Below, piece after piece: positions 11,080-23,880 of a stretch of 64,000 nucleotides of DNA (position 1 is the first letter of the stretch; each line of letters opens with the position of its first letter). This DNA comes from Mangifera indica (taxonomy: Eukaryota; Streptophyta; Magnoliopsida; Sapindales; Anacardiaceae). The notes under the pieces are model-generated. The model saw only the letters and a program-made list of their open reading frames with translations. It was not told the origin of the DNA and made no database searches. Both the position numbers and the translations under genes were made by a program. Where the stretch lies: NCBI RefSeq assembly GCF_011075055.1, contig NC_058152.1:12521228-12585227 (forward strand). Direction: 5' to 3'.

Positions 11080-11945
11080 TAGCTTTAGACATAAACACAC
11101 ACAACATATAAGCATAAAGACAACAAGATGCAAAATTGATATAAAGGGTATCTGAGTTTGAGGTCTAAATTTGAACTGAAACAAAATCAGCCTAGCAGGA
11201 TATCAAATTGAGTTCCAGAGCATAACAACCCAAGTCATGGAAACCTTAGAAATTTGCTTACACAATAACAACAGAGTCTAGAGTTAAGTACTGACGTAAT
11301 TTGATTCAGCTCTAAGAAGACTTCAATTTAACAATAAGCTGTATCTATTGTAAATGAAATCAACAAAAGATGCATTGTTTATAAGGATGCAGAAGAAGAA
11401 AAGCAGATGCAGTATGTAGCAATCTAATTATACAAATCCAGTGATGAAAGTCAAATATCATAAGTAGAGAAAGAAAAAGGCTTTAATTTAAATGCAAAGG
11501 CAACACAAACAAGATACTGGTTTCCCATTTCTCGGTCTTCATGCTCATGATTAGAATCAGGCAGCCACTAACATCTGAAATCAAAACAGAGGAATTCTAA
11601 GAATAATTTTCTTTCATGATAACTAATCCGTGCAGCACCAGTTACTCGAAGTAAGACTCCATAACAGGTGCCTCCGTTAAAAGGCACTGGACGCCTAACA
11701 GTAGGATAACGGCTTCCGTTTAACTACCTCCCATCGCAAGCTTGAACCAGATACTAAATCAGATACAGTCTTCTCCTTGCAATCTTTCATGCTTCACGGA
11801 TAAATCATATATCAAAAACCAAAGGGAGATAATATTGACAAAACCAAAGGCAACAAGTATATGAACATGAGAATTCACTGAAAATAGATTAACGAGTTAA
11901 AATTTCTATGTAGAAGAAAGATGCTTACAGTTGTAGGCCTATCCA
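11080..11945. other. 5' flank of TGA-a
   Basis: No protein gene is seen. The whole stretch aligns with 56,387-57,246, the 5' flank of TGA-d, so it probably holds the promoter and untranslated leader of the ancestral TGA gene. TGA-b lacks it. Confidence 0.65.
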
Positions 11946-12125
11946 TCACTTGTATATTGCTGAATAAGGAGACCATCTATCTAAAATTTCATATGTTTTC
12001 AAAAAATACCCCCATTGGTCATGTTCCTCGCAAGAGCTTAGACAACGCTTCAAACAGTCATTAAAAGAGCAATTTATAGCATTCAATCTCTGGTCTCTGG
12101 TCTCTGGTCTCTGTCCACTGATCTG
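11946..12125 (-). pseudogene. Orphan C-terminal tail of a TNL
   Basis: The minus strand encodes NAINCSFNDCLKRCLSS and YEILDRWSPYSAIYK, matching the last residues of TNL-D (YEILDRWSPYSKIYK). It lies about 830 bases beyond the corresponding tail of TNL-B (about 12,780-12,960). A matching orphan tail lies at 57,247-57,420 behind TNL-D. It may be a duplicated terminal exon or a relic of another TNL. Confidence 0.7.
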
Positions 12126-12641
12126 CTTATCTTCATTGTGCATGCTCAGAAAGCAGCATTAACTAAATGCATCAGCCATCGTTTTACCATATGAAAGAGA
12201 GGCATGGGGACACAAAGGAATCTTATCAACCAGTTCTGACCTAATATAATGAGCTCATGGACTTTGTACTTACTTCAGACTTTCTATAGGAAGAGAATCT
12301 TTCAAGTGTCAATGGTACAGCACATTTGCTAACCGCATAAAGTAGTCTGTCAAATACAATAAATACAGCATAGCCTTATGTTATTTCTACATGTGACAAA
12401 TTGAACGACAATAGATAATTTTTTATAGATAATGTGTTGAGATCACTGTATAACCTTTTTTTTAAATTAAAAAAATCACCGTAACCATGTGAATTTTATT
12501 AATAGGTGGAGTTATATACAAAATCTTGATAAACCATTTGAAACATACATCTTTGAAACAAAAGGGAAATAATTTAGAAATAACCATAGGCAACAATTAA
12601 AGGATGCCTTACAACATTGTTTAGCATGTAAAACATATCAA

Positions 12642-12673
<32 letters not shown>

Positions 12674-12779
12674 TAGATAAAGAGTTAAATGATCATGAGA
12701 AGTCACCAAAAAGAGTGAAATATATATACATGTGTGTATGTATCTTTTTTTACATTTAATTTAATCCAACTTACAGTTT
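12126..12779. other. 3' flank of TNL-B
   Basis: No gene is supported. Segments here recur behind TNL-D (about 57,540-58,130) and, in part, behind TNL-C (about 33,900-34,150). An AAT microsatellite occupies about 12,645-12,672. A stretch near 12,440-12,620 reappears inverted at about 23,640-23,850. Confidence 0.6.
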
Positions 12780-12964
12780 GTAATACATCCATCGCTTGCA
12801 TATTTTTGAACGAGTAGACTATCTATCCAAAACTTCATATGATCTCGCCAAACCATATATTTTGCCATGCATCAAGTAGCAGTTTAGACAACACTTCATA
12901 TAGTCGTTTGTAGAGCAATTTATAGAATTCAATCTCATGTCTCAGTCCGCTCTTACATCTCTTC

Positions 12965-15900
12965 TCAAATCATCATCTTTGACATACAACAAGTCACTCC
13001 ACATTTTTTCACCGGGCTTTGAACCCTACCATTCTTAGTTGAATGATCAACAAAGAACTTAATGACACCCTGGCTATTCAAATCGAGTGTAAGTAATTTC
13101 GAGGACATGATATGGTTGTTATATCCTATGAATACATGATCTAATTCAATATCCTCACCTTCAAACCCTAATGAATCAAAAAGAATGCCAGAGGAAATGA
13201 TCTCCCCATTAACAAACAGATCATATTCAACGCTGAAACTTCTAAGTTGTTGATGTTTTTTTAATGATATAACAACACATAAAATGAAACAAATTAAGTT
13301 ATCATTGAACCAACTTACTGGGAACTCTATATAAGTATTATTACTTTTAAATTCAAACCATTTGGGAATTTCACTTCCAGGGTAAAATATGGAGGTGTAT
13401 GGCCAAGAACGCATTGCCCAGGGATTGTTATCCTGCATGTACATCACTTCTTTAAGGATATATGTTAAATTGAAGGGCATTTTTGTCAGAAGGTATATTT
13501 GACTTTCACTCAATATTTAAAATTTTAGAAATATAGAAAACAACTATTTATATTTAAAATATAATTGAACAAATAAACGAAAATTAATAAAATGATTAAG
13601 ATCTCTTACTATTTATTGATTTTTTTTAGAAAGAATATATCACCCAAAAAAAATCTCTTGTGAAATTGTTAATCTTTGAAGATTTTGAAATAAAAATAAC
13701 AAAAAGAAATTAACACAATAAAATCTATTAACAAAAGGAAAGAGAAAAAAAAAGGAAAACAAATATTCAAAGAGAAAGATGAAAAAAATATTCAGTTAAA
13801 TCATTCTCCAATCACGTAATCAATTCTACAATATTTACTGGGGTGAATAATGAAAAGAATAAAAAAAAAAATAACTATCTTCCCTAAAATAGGAAAAATA
13901 GCAATATATTTCACAATCTTCAATTCAAACTCGAGAATTTAAAAAGAAAAAAAAAGCATCGTAGGAAACCAGAGAAAATGAGAAGATATACTTACTTCAA
14001 AGCAATCCCCCAAATTTGTATATCTGTCAATATTCATCACAGCGTCTAATTTTAGTTTGAAACAATTGATGAAGCTGAAATACACCCCACCATCCCCCCG
14101 AAGTAGGCTTAAAGCTGGTAATATCGATTCTAGTGATTTGCAATTATTTGCTTCTATATATTCTAACTCGGGTGGAAGCTCAGCTATGGATCTAAGCCTT
14201 TGGCAATTGCTAAAATTAAGCAGTAGCAAGTTAGAGAGGTCTTTGATGCTCACAGGTAGGCTCTCAAAATTGTTTTGGTCAAGATATAAATGTCTTAGTG
14301 AGAGTAATTGGCCAATACTGTTGGGTAACACTTCGATACAACAATCAACTAGGTTTAGCTTTGTCATTTTTTGTAGGATAGATAAATGGACGAGTGGGAT
14401 ACTCAATCGATTCTGCATCTTACATCTTGCAAAAGATAATGTCTTTAAGTTGATCAAACTTGTTATAAATGTTGGTGTTTCAGCAAAAGCCATGTCCTCT
14501 AGTTCAAGTTCCTTTAGAGTCGTTAAATTTCCTAGGTTATTTGGCAATCTGTCAATTTTGGAACAACTCGAGAGATAAAGACATTTTAGAGATTTTAACT
14601 CATGAATACTCTCCGGTAACCTTTCAAGCCTAGAACATTTTCTAAGACTCAATTTCTCTAGTTTGTATAGATGCTCTATTGATCGCAATTCTTTTATGGC
14701 TGTTCCATCTAGATATAGCTCTTCAACTGTGCATGGGAGATATGGAACTGTTCTAAGATTTGAGCAATTAGAGAGATTAATTTCTCGAAGAGATTGCCAA
14801 TGAACACTAATTGGAAGATTATCAAAGCTTTTGCATCCATATAGATTAAGGATAACAAGTTTATGGAGATTATGGATAGATGAGAAACTATCGAGTAAAT
14901 TTGTGCAATCTTCAAAAATCAGGCTCTCAAGATTTGGCATAAGTGAAAAATCCGGTACTCTGCATAAATGCTTAGAGTGACTGAGGTTAATATGTTTCAA
15001 ATTAACCAGTTTCTGTCATAAAAAAAAATTAATTGAATTAAAACAACATAAATAACATACATATATTTACAATTTAAAGCCAAAAAAAAAAGAAAGAAAG
15101 GTAGTATATAAGTTAACATTTACCTGGTTACCAGTCCAAAGTTGTTTAACTTTGCTATTATGCATATGAAGTGCAACAAGGTTCTTTGGATTAAAATTTG
15201 GTGGCAATGATTTGGCAGAATATCCATGCCAGCAAAAGTACTTTAACTCAGAGAAATCAGATTTAAGTTTCTCAAAACCATGCACCTTCTTTCCTTCCTT
15301 GGAGCTATTTTTTTTTAAGAATCTTAAGTTATGGCGCCCTGTAGAGGAATCAGATTCAATCACCTTATTTTTAGGTTCGGAAACATAAAATTCCAAGAAT
15401 CTTAAGTTCTGCATATTGTTGAAAGTTTTGGGATTTAAATGCAACTCTTCTACTTTAGACATATCCAAGCGTATGCTTCGAATTGCTCTAGTTCCCTGGT
15501 AATCACAAGCATATTGATGAAAAGTCAATTTGAAATTGCTTAATTACATCAGTTCTTAAGTAATTTACTCTCAAATATATTTCTTTTCAGAATATGTAAA
15601 TAAAAAAAATAATAGATATGTCATTACTACCCTATACCAAATAATTTAATTCCCAATGATAACTAGAAATGAATATTCTGCTAACTAATATTTTTATTAT
15701 ATTTATGTATAAAATAGAAATAAAAAATTAGTGTTTGGCTCTTACCGTATTGTGCTTCAATACTGAAAATATATCCTCATGATCCCACAACCGACTACGT
15801 TTACCAGGATCATCAACTGATTCTTGCTGAACAATTTCTCTACCCATTTCTTCAAGTAAATCATGCATTGTTATGGTGTCAAATGATATAGTTATGAGAC

Positions 15901-17582
15901 ACTTTTCAATGAGAAGATTTATATAAATATGAGAGTCAAAGTCACGAACATTCAAGATCGCTTCTATGAGATCTCTTTTATATCCTTTAAAGAAACATGC
16001 AATATCTAAAAATAAATTTTTCTCTTTATCATTTAATCCATCATAACTTGTTTTTAACACCTTATGGATATCCCCATGACTATTAATTTTCAAGTTTTTT
16101 AGTGCACTTTCCCATTCTCTCTTTGTCCTCTTGAACAGAAAGGAACCTAAAACTTTAAGAGCTAGTGGAAGACGTTTAGCACATGCTACTACACTTGATG
16201 ATAGCCCAATATAATCTCTTGTTGGGTTGTTTTCTCCAAAGGCATACAATGTAAAAAGTTGAATGGCTTTATCAAAAGGTAATTCTTTCATCTTGTGTAT
16301 GTGATGCACTCCACAATTTGTTAGGACATGCTTATCCCTTGTAGTTATGATTATTCGATTCTCGAAATCCAAGTTGTCAGAAACTTCCCTTAAAAATTCC
16401 ATTTGTTTGAAATTTGTAGTCACATCATCAAACACAATGAGAACTTTCTTACGACTAAGCCTTTCTATTGGGAAGATGAATCCGATATTGGGATTTATAT
16501 CCCCTAAGAGTGCATGATTAATTTTTTGGCGGATGTCATTTAATCCTCCGATTTTCTCTGATTCTTCTCTAATATTTTTAATGAAGAAAGAAACTTCAAA
16601 CTGTTTAAAGATTTTGTTGAAAACAGCATTAGCAAGAGTAGTCTTACCTATGCCCCCAATGCCCCAAATTCCAAGCTTGCGAACACCTTTTGTACATAAT
16701 AAATCTTCAATCTCCTCGATTGATGAATCTAGTCCAACAAGGTTCTTGGTGTGAATTGTTGAGAAGTGATAATCCAATCTTTTCAAGATATGATCGGTAA
16801 TATTCTTTACAAGTGATGCCTCATTCCTATAAAGTAAAATAAATGCATAAATAAAATGATACTAAATTAGATGACTAAGAACAATTCAAAGAAATAAAAC
16901 ATAATTTAAATTATTTTCTTTTTTTTTTGGTTGTTCATTAAATACAAATTTTTAAATGCGAGATCAGCATTATAATGAACTGTGTCATGACATGAACTCA
17001 TATTCTGATTTAAAACAGAAAATCAAAATCAAAAAAAAAAAAAACTGCTATTAGTCGTTACTGCAAGAAAGTTATTGATAAATAAATTTACAGTTACCGA
17101 TAGTTCTTTGAATGAAAACCAGAAAGGTTGGCTGCATTCCTCAAAGCTGTCCTCCATTCCTGCAACATCTTTGAATCATTCATAAAACGATTTTCAAGCT
17201 TAGCAAACGAATTCCCAAAATCCCCAGTTTGATTCCTGACATCAGATGGATCTACGTCATAAAAGACCGGTATTACAACTTGATCATACTTGTTTTTACA
17301 TTTAATTATCTCTTCAAGTTCTTTGAGACACCATTTGGAAGAAGCGTAGCCTTTAGAGAAAATGATTACTGAGATCTTTGAATGCTCAATTGCCTTCAAA
17401 AGAGATGGAAAAATTTCTTCTCCTCTGATAAGGTTATCATCAATGAAAGTTCTAATCTTTTTCTGACAAAAAGCTTCATAAAGATGGCTGGTAATGTTTG
17501 CTCGGGTGTCCACACCACGGAAACTAAGGAAAACGTCATATTCTTGTTTAGGAGTAATGGAAGAAGAAGAAGAGGAAGCCAT
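12965..17582 (-). CDS. TNL-B: TIR-NBS-LRR immune receptor, C-terminally truncated
   Basis: This is a five-exon TNL, an intracellular receptor that senses pathogen effectors and signals through its TIR NADase. Exons by GT/AG sites: 17098-17582, 15746-16826, 15124-15495, 13996-15012 and 12965-13432; they join in frame to about 1140 residues. The TIR (1-161) has FLSFRGVDTRANITSH and SSKWCLKELEE. NB-ARC (about 163-522) has the P-loop GIGGIGKTT (about 217-225), KKVLIVFDDV, RIIITTRDK and MHDLLEEMG (about 482). GLPLAL is RLPLAL. Exons 3-4 hold the LRRs, and exon 5 a post-LRR domain with YPGSEIPKWF. One T is missing relative to TNL-D in the codons for GVTLLY (about 12,990). The frame therefore stops at 12965 and loses about 60 residues, whose remnant continues to about 12,780. 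The upstream methionine at 17612 is an alternative start. The promoter matches that of TNL-D. Confidence 0.88.
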
Positions 17583-17853
17583 TAACTTCAAGTGATGAGA
17601 GGCACTTTGCATTAACAGAGAGGGTTAAACTAAATCATGAAATAATTAAGTAATTTACTTTATATTCCACCATCACTAAGTCTCTGCATTAACAAATTGG
17701 CCGGCCGAAAATTTATAAACTCTCAGTGATATAAGCGTTAGGTGAGGGTCCTTAAATTTTCACTATAAATCAAATAATATTACACCAAATAAATAAATGA
17801 AAAATACTTGGGAAATATTAGGTGCTGAAGGGATGCAAAATTTGGGCCCCCGA

Positions 17854-18208
17854 GGAACGCGCAGTTGGGGAAATTAACAAATTCAACCCTCAAGTTTCAT
17901 TTAACCAACGTTTTGGTTTCCTTCGGTGTTATTAAATTGACATTTGAATCCCTCAAAGTCAAATCTGCTGATGATATGGAGCTATGGACTATCTTAATGC
18001 CAACATAGGGACCAATATAGGGACCAAAATGTAATTAAAAATTTTCATCACTTAAATATAATATCCGAACCTAACCTTAGGATGAATTGTAATTTTCACC
18101 ACAAAGGGCTGCCCAAGGAACTGTTGCCTTAGCCTCTTCCTCTTGGGCAACTTTTAATTTTATCTTTTCTTGTGCTAAAATCTAGGAAGCACCTATGCAT
18201 TTTTGTGT
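17854..18208. repeat. Direct repeat, copy 1
   Basis: About 355 bases running from GGAACGCGCAGTTGGGG to GGAAGCACCTATGCATTT recur at 18506-18858 in the same orientation with moderate divergence. The two copies are separated by about 300 bases. No coding potential is seen. Confidence 0.8.
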
Positions 18209-18505
18209 TTTCGAATATATGGTTCGAATTTATGACTCATTGATAAATTGACATCATTTAATAATTACTTAACATAATTCAAATAAAATCACAAATCAAA
18301 TTTGAATTGAATCAAGTAATCTATTTGGCCTATAAGTAAAACTAACTCAAACTCTTGCTAGTAAAATTTAGCTTAGTTTTAAGACAAATTAAATCTTTTA
18401 ACTTAAATTTAGTTTAAATAAGAAATAAAAAATTCGAATTAAACTAAATTAACTTTTGAACTCAAACCAACTCAGTTTGAATCCAACACTAATAAAAAAA
18501 GCAAA

Positions 18506-18858
18506 GGAACGTGTAGTTGGGAAGATTGACAATGTCAACCCTCAAGTTTCACTTTAACCAACGTTTTGGTTTCTTTCAATGTTATTAAATAGACATTTGA
18601 ATCCCTCGGAGTCAAATTTGCTGGTTATATATTGATATGGAGTTATGGACTATCCTGATACTAATATAGGGACCAAAATGATAGTAAAAGTTTTCATGAC
18701 CGAAATACAAAAGTCAAACCTGACCTTAGGGACGAAATTGTTATTTTCACCACAAAGGGCTATGTTAGAAACTGTAGCCTTAGCCTCTTCCTCTTGGACA
18801 ACTTTTAATTTTATTTTTTGTGTTAAAATCTAGGAAGCACGGATGCATCTCTGTGCTT
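18506..18858. repeat. Direct repeat, copy 2
   Basis: This is the second copy of the 17854-18208 repeat. Shared words include CCAACGTTTTGGTTTC and TAGGGACCAAAATG. Confidence 0.8.
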
Positions 18859-21597
18859 TTGAAATATTTCAAAAATCAAAATGACCCAAAAACCAATATG
18901 AATTATTTCGGGCCGTATTGATAATTTAAAAGAAATATGAAAAGCTTTATAGAAAAGAAACACATTTCATATGTTAAAAATAAAAGAGAACTTAGATAGT
19001 TTCCAATTTACTTTGCAATTTGCATATTAACCTAACCATCTCCTCTTCGTCCCAACCATCAATGATTATTCTCCATCTCTGGCATCTTAACTCCTCACTG
19101 TCTACAACATTTCAACTCTTCACAATCTCCAGTGTCTAACTCCTGATCGTCTCCCTCGTCTTGAAATCTCGATGAACTCATCTTTAACCCATTAGTTCTT
19201 TAATAACCTATTCGGTTTGATCAGTGTATTGACAACGTGAACTCCCCTTCTCTTTGGCGTCTCAAAATCTCGATAAAGTCTAGAACAACTGTCTTCACTA
19301 ATGTAACTAATATAGTATGCTATTCTTCATATTTGATTTAGAATCTAAGAAATATTTGGATAATTAAAGCAAAATTCTTCATAGCAGTCTTGTTCTTAGA
19401 TTTGTATGGGGGGCGCACAGACACATACACATATGTATGTGTATTTTAATTTTAACACAGTTTATTCTACACATGTAATTACCGACCACCATCAAAATAT
19501 TACACAATTTTATTATGAGTTTACAGCTGACTTAATTTCAGTCATGAGTAATTATTGAGTTCCTACACAATTTAGCCATTAATTTAGATTACTGTCTCTT
19601 GTTTAAGCATAGTTGGCCTTCAAGTTCAAACGGAGAAGCAGCAATGACATTATTACTCAAGGATTCACCAATATAAGTGGAAAAAGTGTGCAATCTGATA
19701 ACCCATTTATTATAATCACAGGACCCCCTTTCAATTTCCCAAACCAGATCCCACCCCACTAAACTACCCATACTCAAACCACCCAAACATGATGTCTCCA
19801 AGCTCAAGATTAGACCCAAAACCCCATTGGCTCACACCAAATCTACTACTATGTACGACTAAACTGAAACCCTCTCTTTCAACCTATTAACCTAAATAAA
19901 ACTTAACCCGCCACTGCCACTTGTATTTAGCCCGACTACACACCAAACAGTTAAAACTTATGCTCTATTAATCAAGCCCAGCCCATTTACACAAGCATGT
20001 AGGCTTTCTCTCATATATAATATATAGTTTTCAAATTCAGGGCTCAAAGATGAACTATGCCTCCATTTGCCATTGAGTTAGTTTTAGGTTAGAAAGTTGA
20101 TTATATATAAAATTTGTTACCGAATCAATGGTTATAATCTTCTCATTTCTACAATTCTTTTGTAAATAAAAGTAGATTTGAATCGAACCAAAATAAATTA
20201 GCTTGAACAAAGACCAATTTAATATAGTTCGGCTTCAATTCGAAACGTTTAACTCAGTGATTCAAATGGAAGACAATATTGAAGAAGAAGACTTGTTAAA
20301 AAGTTAAATTTATCAAAAACTAAGAAAAATTATCAAATAAAAAAAATTAAGAGTTTTGATAGGATAAACCACCAAGCTTCAGTTGAACTATTAAATTAGA
20401 ATTCCGATTTAATTTCACATATTTTAAGCCAAACTAAATCTGATTCGACCCTAGATTGTAAACCTCACATAAACTCTCTCATTTTTTTTTTTTTAACAAC
20501 AATGTTTTAAAGAAGTGACAGGCCTGAAGGAATAGATTTTGACCTGGGTTGAGTGACCAACGCAAGCCAATTGAGTAGGAGAAGTGAGCTAAGCCACGTC
20601 ATGAATAAATCAACGTTAGTTATGACTTGTAATATTTGGAAAAAAAATACCAACTTAAAAATAGGGTTAGATCCGAATTAAATTAATTTGAGTTTAAAAG
20701 TCCATTTGATTTGGTGTAACTTGATTCGAATTCTTTTAGCTTGAATTTAAACATAATTTGAATCAAGAGGTTCAGTTGGTTTTGAATCCAAACTGAATTT
20801 AAGCTAGAGAGTTTCACTCCCAAGTTGGATAGATGATACATGACTTGATTAGGTTCAAACTTATTCACTGTTGAATTCGAAACTTATGACACACGACCTA
20901 AGACTGGGATGGAAATAGAGGCGGTTATGAGAATTAAAATGGGAGTGGGAGAGCATTGCTGTGTAGAAAGAATCACGTAGAAAAATTTGTATTGAGAGTT
21001 TTTTTTTGTGGGGAGTCCTGGCCTCTCATATCAGCTTAGTATTTTCATCTTCGAATTGGAGTGTGTTTTTTCTTTAGCGGTTTCCAGTTTATTCCTATTG
21101 ACAGCATTGTAATGAAATGAATTGAGGAGTGATTGAATATTACATTGATAAATGAAAGAAACATTTTCTGATAACATTCTGTGCTGCCCCCTATTTAAGT
21201 TGCAGAGAGGCTGTAGAAATTGCAGCAGCTGCCTTTTCACCGGAAAAACAACCAAGGTTTGCATCATTTTTATTCAATAGTTTCAGCTTTGCTGATAAAA
21301 AATCCTGGTACACCTAGTCGCCATTATGATTTGCAGGAGTCAAACAAGTCTATGGAACAATTTTCAGATATTAAATGTTTACTAGCAGAAAAAACTGTAC
21401 CTGTTGCTGAAACTTTTCTTTGTATTACTATAGAAAACTGCCCTTTATATCAATCTCATTCTCTTCAATTTTTTTGAAGAACCTAAATTTGTTGTTTCAG
21501 CCACAAAAAAGTATACTTTCTGAAAATCATTCAAGTAGGTGTGTTTGATTCTTTGTAATACTGATTTTTCATTCGTTGATTCTTTGTGATCTATTTG

Positions 21598-21617
21598 TGT
21601 GCGTGTGTGTGTGTGTG

Positions 21618-21650
<33 letters not shown>
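21598..21650. repeat. TG then TA microsatellite
   Basis: A (TG)n run passes into a (TA)n run of about 13 units. It is a simple repeat and gives rise to the false IYIYIY and THTHT stretches in the antisense ORF. Confidence 0.9.
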
Positions 21651-21653
<3 letters not shown>

Positions 21654-22129
21654 AATGAGATTTTTGATAAAAATGAGAATCTTTGAATTTGTTCATCACA
21701 ATAAGAAGAAAATTTAAAAAAAAACAAACAAACTCTGAATTGTTCAGTATATTAATGGCAGATTGCTCCTAAGTTAAGCATAAAATAATTGGCCTCTTAT
21801 CAACCACTAAACATAAATAACTCCAAATTAACAACATAATTAATTATGTTAAACACTGATTTGTTCAATGCTTGATTTAACTATTTCAAAAATGGAATCC
21901 TGAAGAAGTTTCGATTCTGCCCTAAATCAATTAACAACATTAATTTTTATTTGTATAAAAAAAATATTAATCATATGATTTCGTGATTTTTGTTTCATTA
22001 GGGAATTGTTGACTAATTAATTAGCTGAGAGTGAGATGGGCATTTTTCACATAAGAGTGAGGAAACCACTTAGTTTTGGTGTGATTAGAACACTAATTAA
22101 GTTTGTACTATATTAGTTAACCCATTATT

Positions 22130-23010
22130 AGCAAGGTCAAACCACTTTGGAATTTCGCATCCAAGGTAAAAAATGCACCCCTCTAGCCAAGAAAAAAAGA
22201 TATCCTGTATGTACGTCAGTAGTCCATTTATTACTATATATTTTAATATTATGTCGTAAGAAACTATATTCATAATTTATTAGTCCGAATAAGATTTTCA
22301 AAGATAAAATATTTTGATTAAAGAATTATCAATTCTGTCTTAGATTAAGACTACATAGTATTTCATTATATCAAATAAAAAAATTAAATATATACATTAT
22401 TTAGTTAATAATAGTAAATTTATGTATAAGAATATTATATAATAAGAAAGTTATATTTTAAATGTAATTCTGTATAATATAATTTAAAGTTAAGATATGA
22501 TGAGAATAGTAAATTTAATGGTATCTTGAGAATAAAATGTGAGAACTACAAATTGGTTGATCTATTTATAATTGTGAATAATATTGTGGTGTTAGAATGG
22601 TTTTCATAAATTGGTGGATATGTCTTATATTTCTCAAAACAAATGGTAGTTTTTTATTAATAATGTAAAATGGTGAGTTTCAATTAAAACAGATCATTCC
22701 ATAATGAAAGATAAAGAGTTATGAAAAAAGTAGAAGTTTCATTTAGACTTTTAATTCCCTTTCCTATTCTTTATTTTTTTGTTTTCTCTTTCATCAAAAC
22801 CTGCATTCTTCTTTCATCAAATTTGTTCAATGTTTATTTTGTATAGTTTAATTCAATATAATCTTTAATTAACTATTAATTCAAAATCACTCTATCACAA
22901 GATGACAGATTATCTTTGTCTAATAGTTTACTCTATATTAAGTATATATAGTTCTATTTTTTTGTAATTACCCTTACAAATACTTCTCCCTTAAAATTTT
23001 TATATACACA
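22130..23010 (-). pseudogene. TNL debris: part of the post-LRR exon and intron 4
   Basis: The sequence aligns with about 34,630-35,540, that is, the start of exon 5 and most of intron 4 of TNL-C, in the same orientation. The exon piece on the minus strand has the words for a CEIPKWFDL-like stretch but carries changes that break it. No LRR or NB-ARC exon follows. It shows that a TNL-C-like gene once extended here or that a fragment was copied here. Confidence 0.75.
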
Positions 23011-23051
23011 AGAAACCAATTAATCTTTTCTTAGAGATGCTGAGAATAAAA

Positions 23052-23180
23052 GTGTTAGAAGTGCAAAGTGATGGATTAGTTGTAATAGTACTTAAGTGTT
23101 AGAATTGCAAAGTGGTGAATTTGTTTGTAATGGTACTTAAGTGTTAGTATTACAAAGTAGTGTATTTAATTGTAATTAAA
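23052..23180. repeat. Three tandem units of 44-45 bases
   Basis: Units start at 23052, 23096 and 23141, each beginning GTGTTAG followed by CAAAGT and GTAAT. Similarity falls across the three units. The array sits at the edge of the TNL debris. A single related unit is in intron 4 of TNL-C (about 35,025). Confidence 0.65.
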
Positions 23181-23434
23181 TCAAATCGGTGAGTTTTATT
23201 CAAAACTCATTGTTTCATTATAGCACAAACACGAAGAAGAAAACCTAGCCACGGTGTTCAAACATCGATCTATCTTCATTCCAAATAATCTCTAGTTTCT
23301 TTTTTAGGTTTCAATCAAAAAAAATCAAAGAGAGATGGATTGCCAACATGGCAATCGAATCTTCTATATAAATCCTAGTTGTTGTATGCTTAGATGTTGA
23401 TGATCAATTAAAAAAAAAATTCTCTCTTTTTGTA

Positions 23435-23880
23435 TTTTGCTCAGCCCTGTTATAGTATTTTGTATGGCCTCAACACATATACTAGTTACTAGTAACTAGT
23501 AAGCATCTTTCTCATAGTTATTCCCTCAAAAATGTGGCCGCTTTGTTCTATACACTACATGGTAAGTGGACTCAGATATTGAATTTAACTTGTCAATTCT
23601 TCTTTCAACTCTTTTCATTAACTTCTCATGATCATGTTACTTTTGTCCATAATAATAATTATTTACATTTTGTAAGGTATCCTTTAATTGTTGCCTATGG
23701 TTATTTCTAAATTCTTTCTCTTTTGTTTCTAATAAATGATTTATAATAAATTTGTTTGTCAGGATTTCGTATAATAAACTTCACGTGATTTGAACTTTCT
23801 TCTTAATAAATTTATAAAAGATGGTTATACAGTGATCTTAACTCATAATACATAAAAAAATAATTATAAAAAAGTCATGG
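23435..23880 (+). repeat. Inverted copy of the TNL-B/TNL-D 3' flank
   Basis: The reverse complement of this segment matches about 57,850-58,380 (behind TNL-D) and part of 12,410-12,640 (behind TNL-B). Shared words include ACTAGTTACTAGTA and GTTGCCTATGGTTATTTC. It is the only part of the TNL-related material found in the opposite orientation. Confidence 0.75.

Larger units (their letters stand above)
17583..22129. other. Repeat-rich spacer upstream of TNL-B
   Basis: The first 200 bases (GGCCGGCC.. at about 17,700) match the promoter region of TNL-D at 63,341-63,475. The rest has no supported gene. It contains a direct repeat (separate entry), AT-rich sequence with many words such as TTGAATTC/AATTTGA typical of old repeats, and a TG/TA microsatellite. 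ORFs at 19589-19819 and 21220-21477 resemble nothing I recognise. Confidence 0.55.

Noticed and set aside
12645..12672. Short-period repeat resembling an array
   Set aside because: It is an AAT microsatellite. No CRISPR-like array exists in the window, and none is expected in a plant.
14057..14578. Plus-strand ORF of 173 residues
   Set aside because: It is the antisense of the TNL-B LRR exon, and the same shadow appears opposite TNL-C (36388-36954).
19589..19819. Minus-strand ORF of 76 residues
   Set aside because: No recognisable family and surrounding sequence is repeat-like.
21220..21477. Plus-strand ORF of 85 residues
   Set aside because: No motif, no paralogue in the window and no splice context that I can support. 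A database search could change this.
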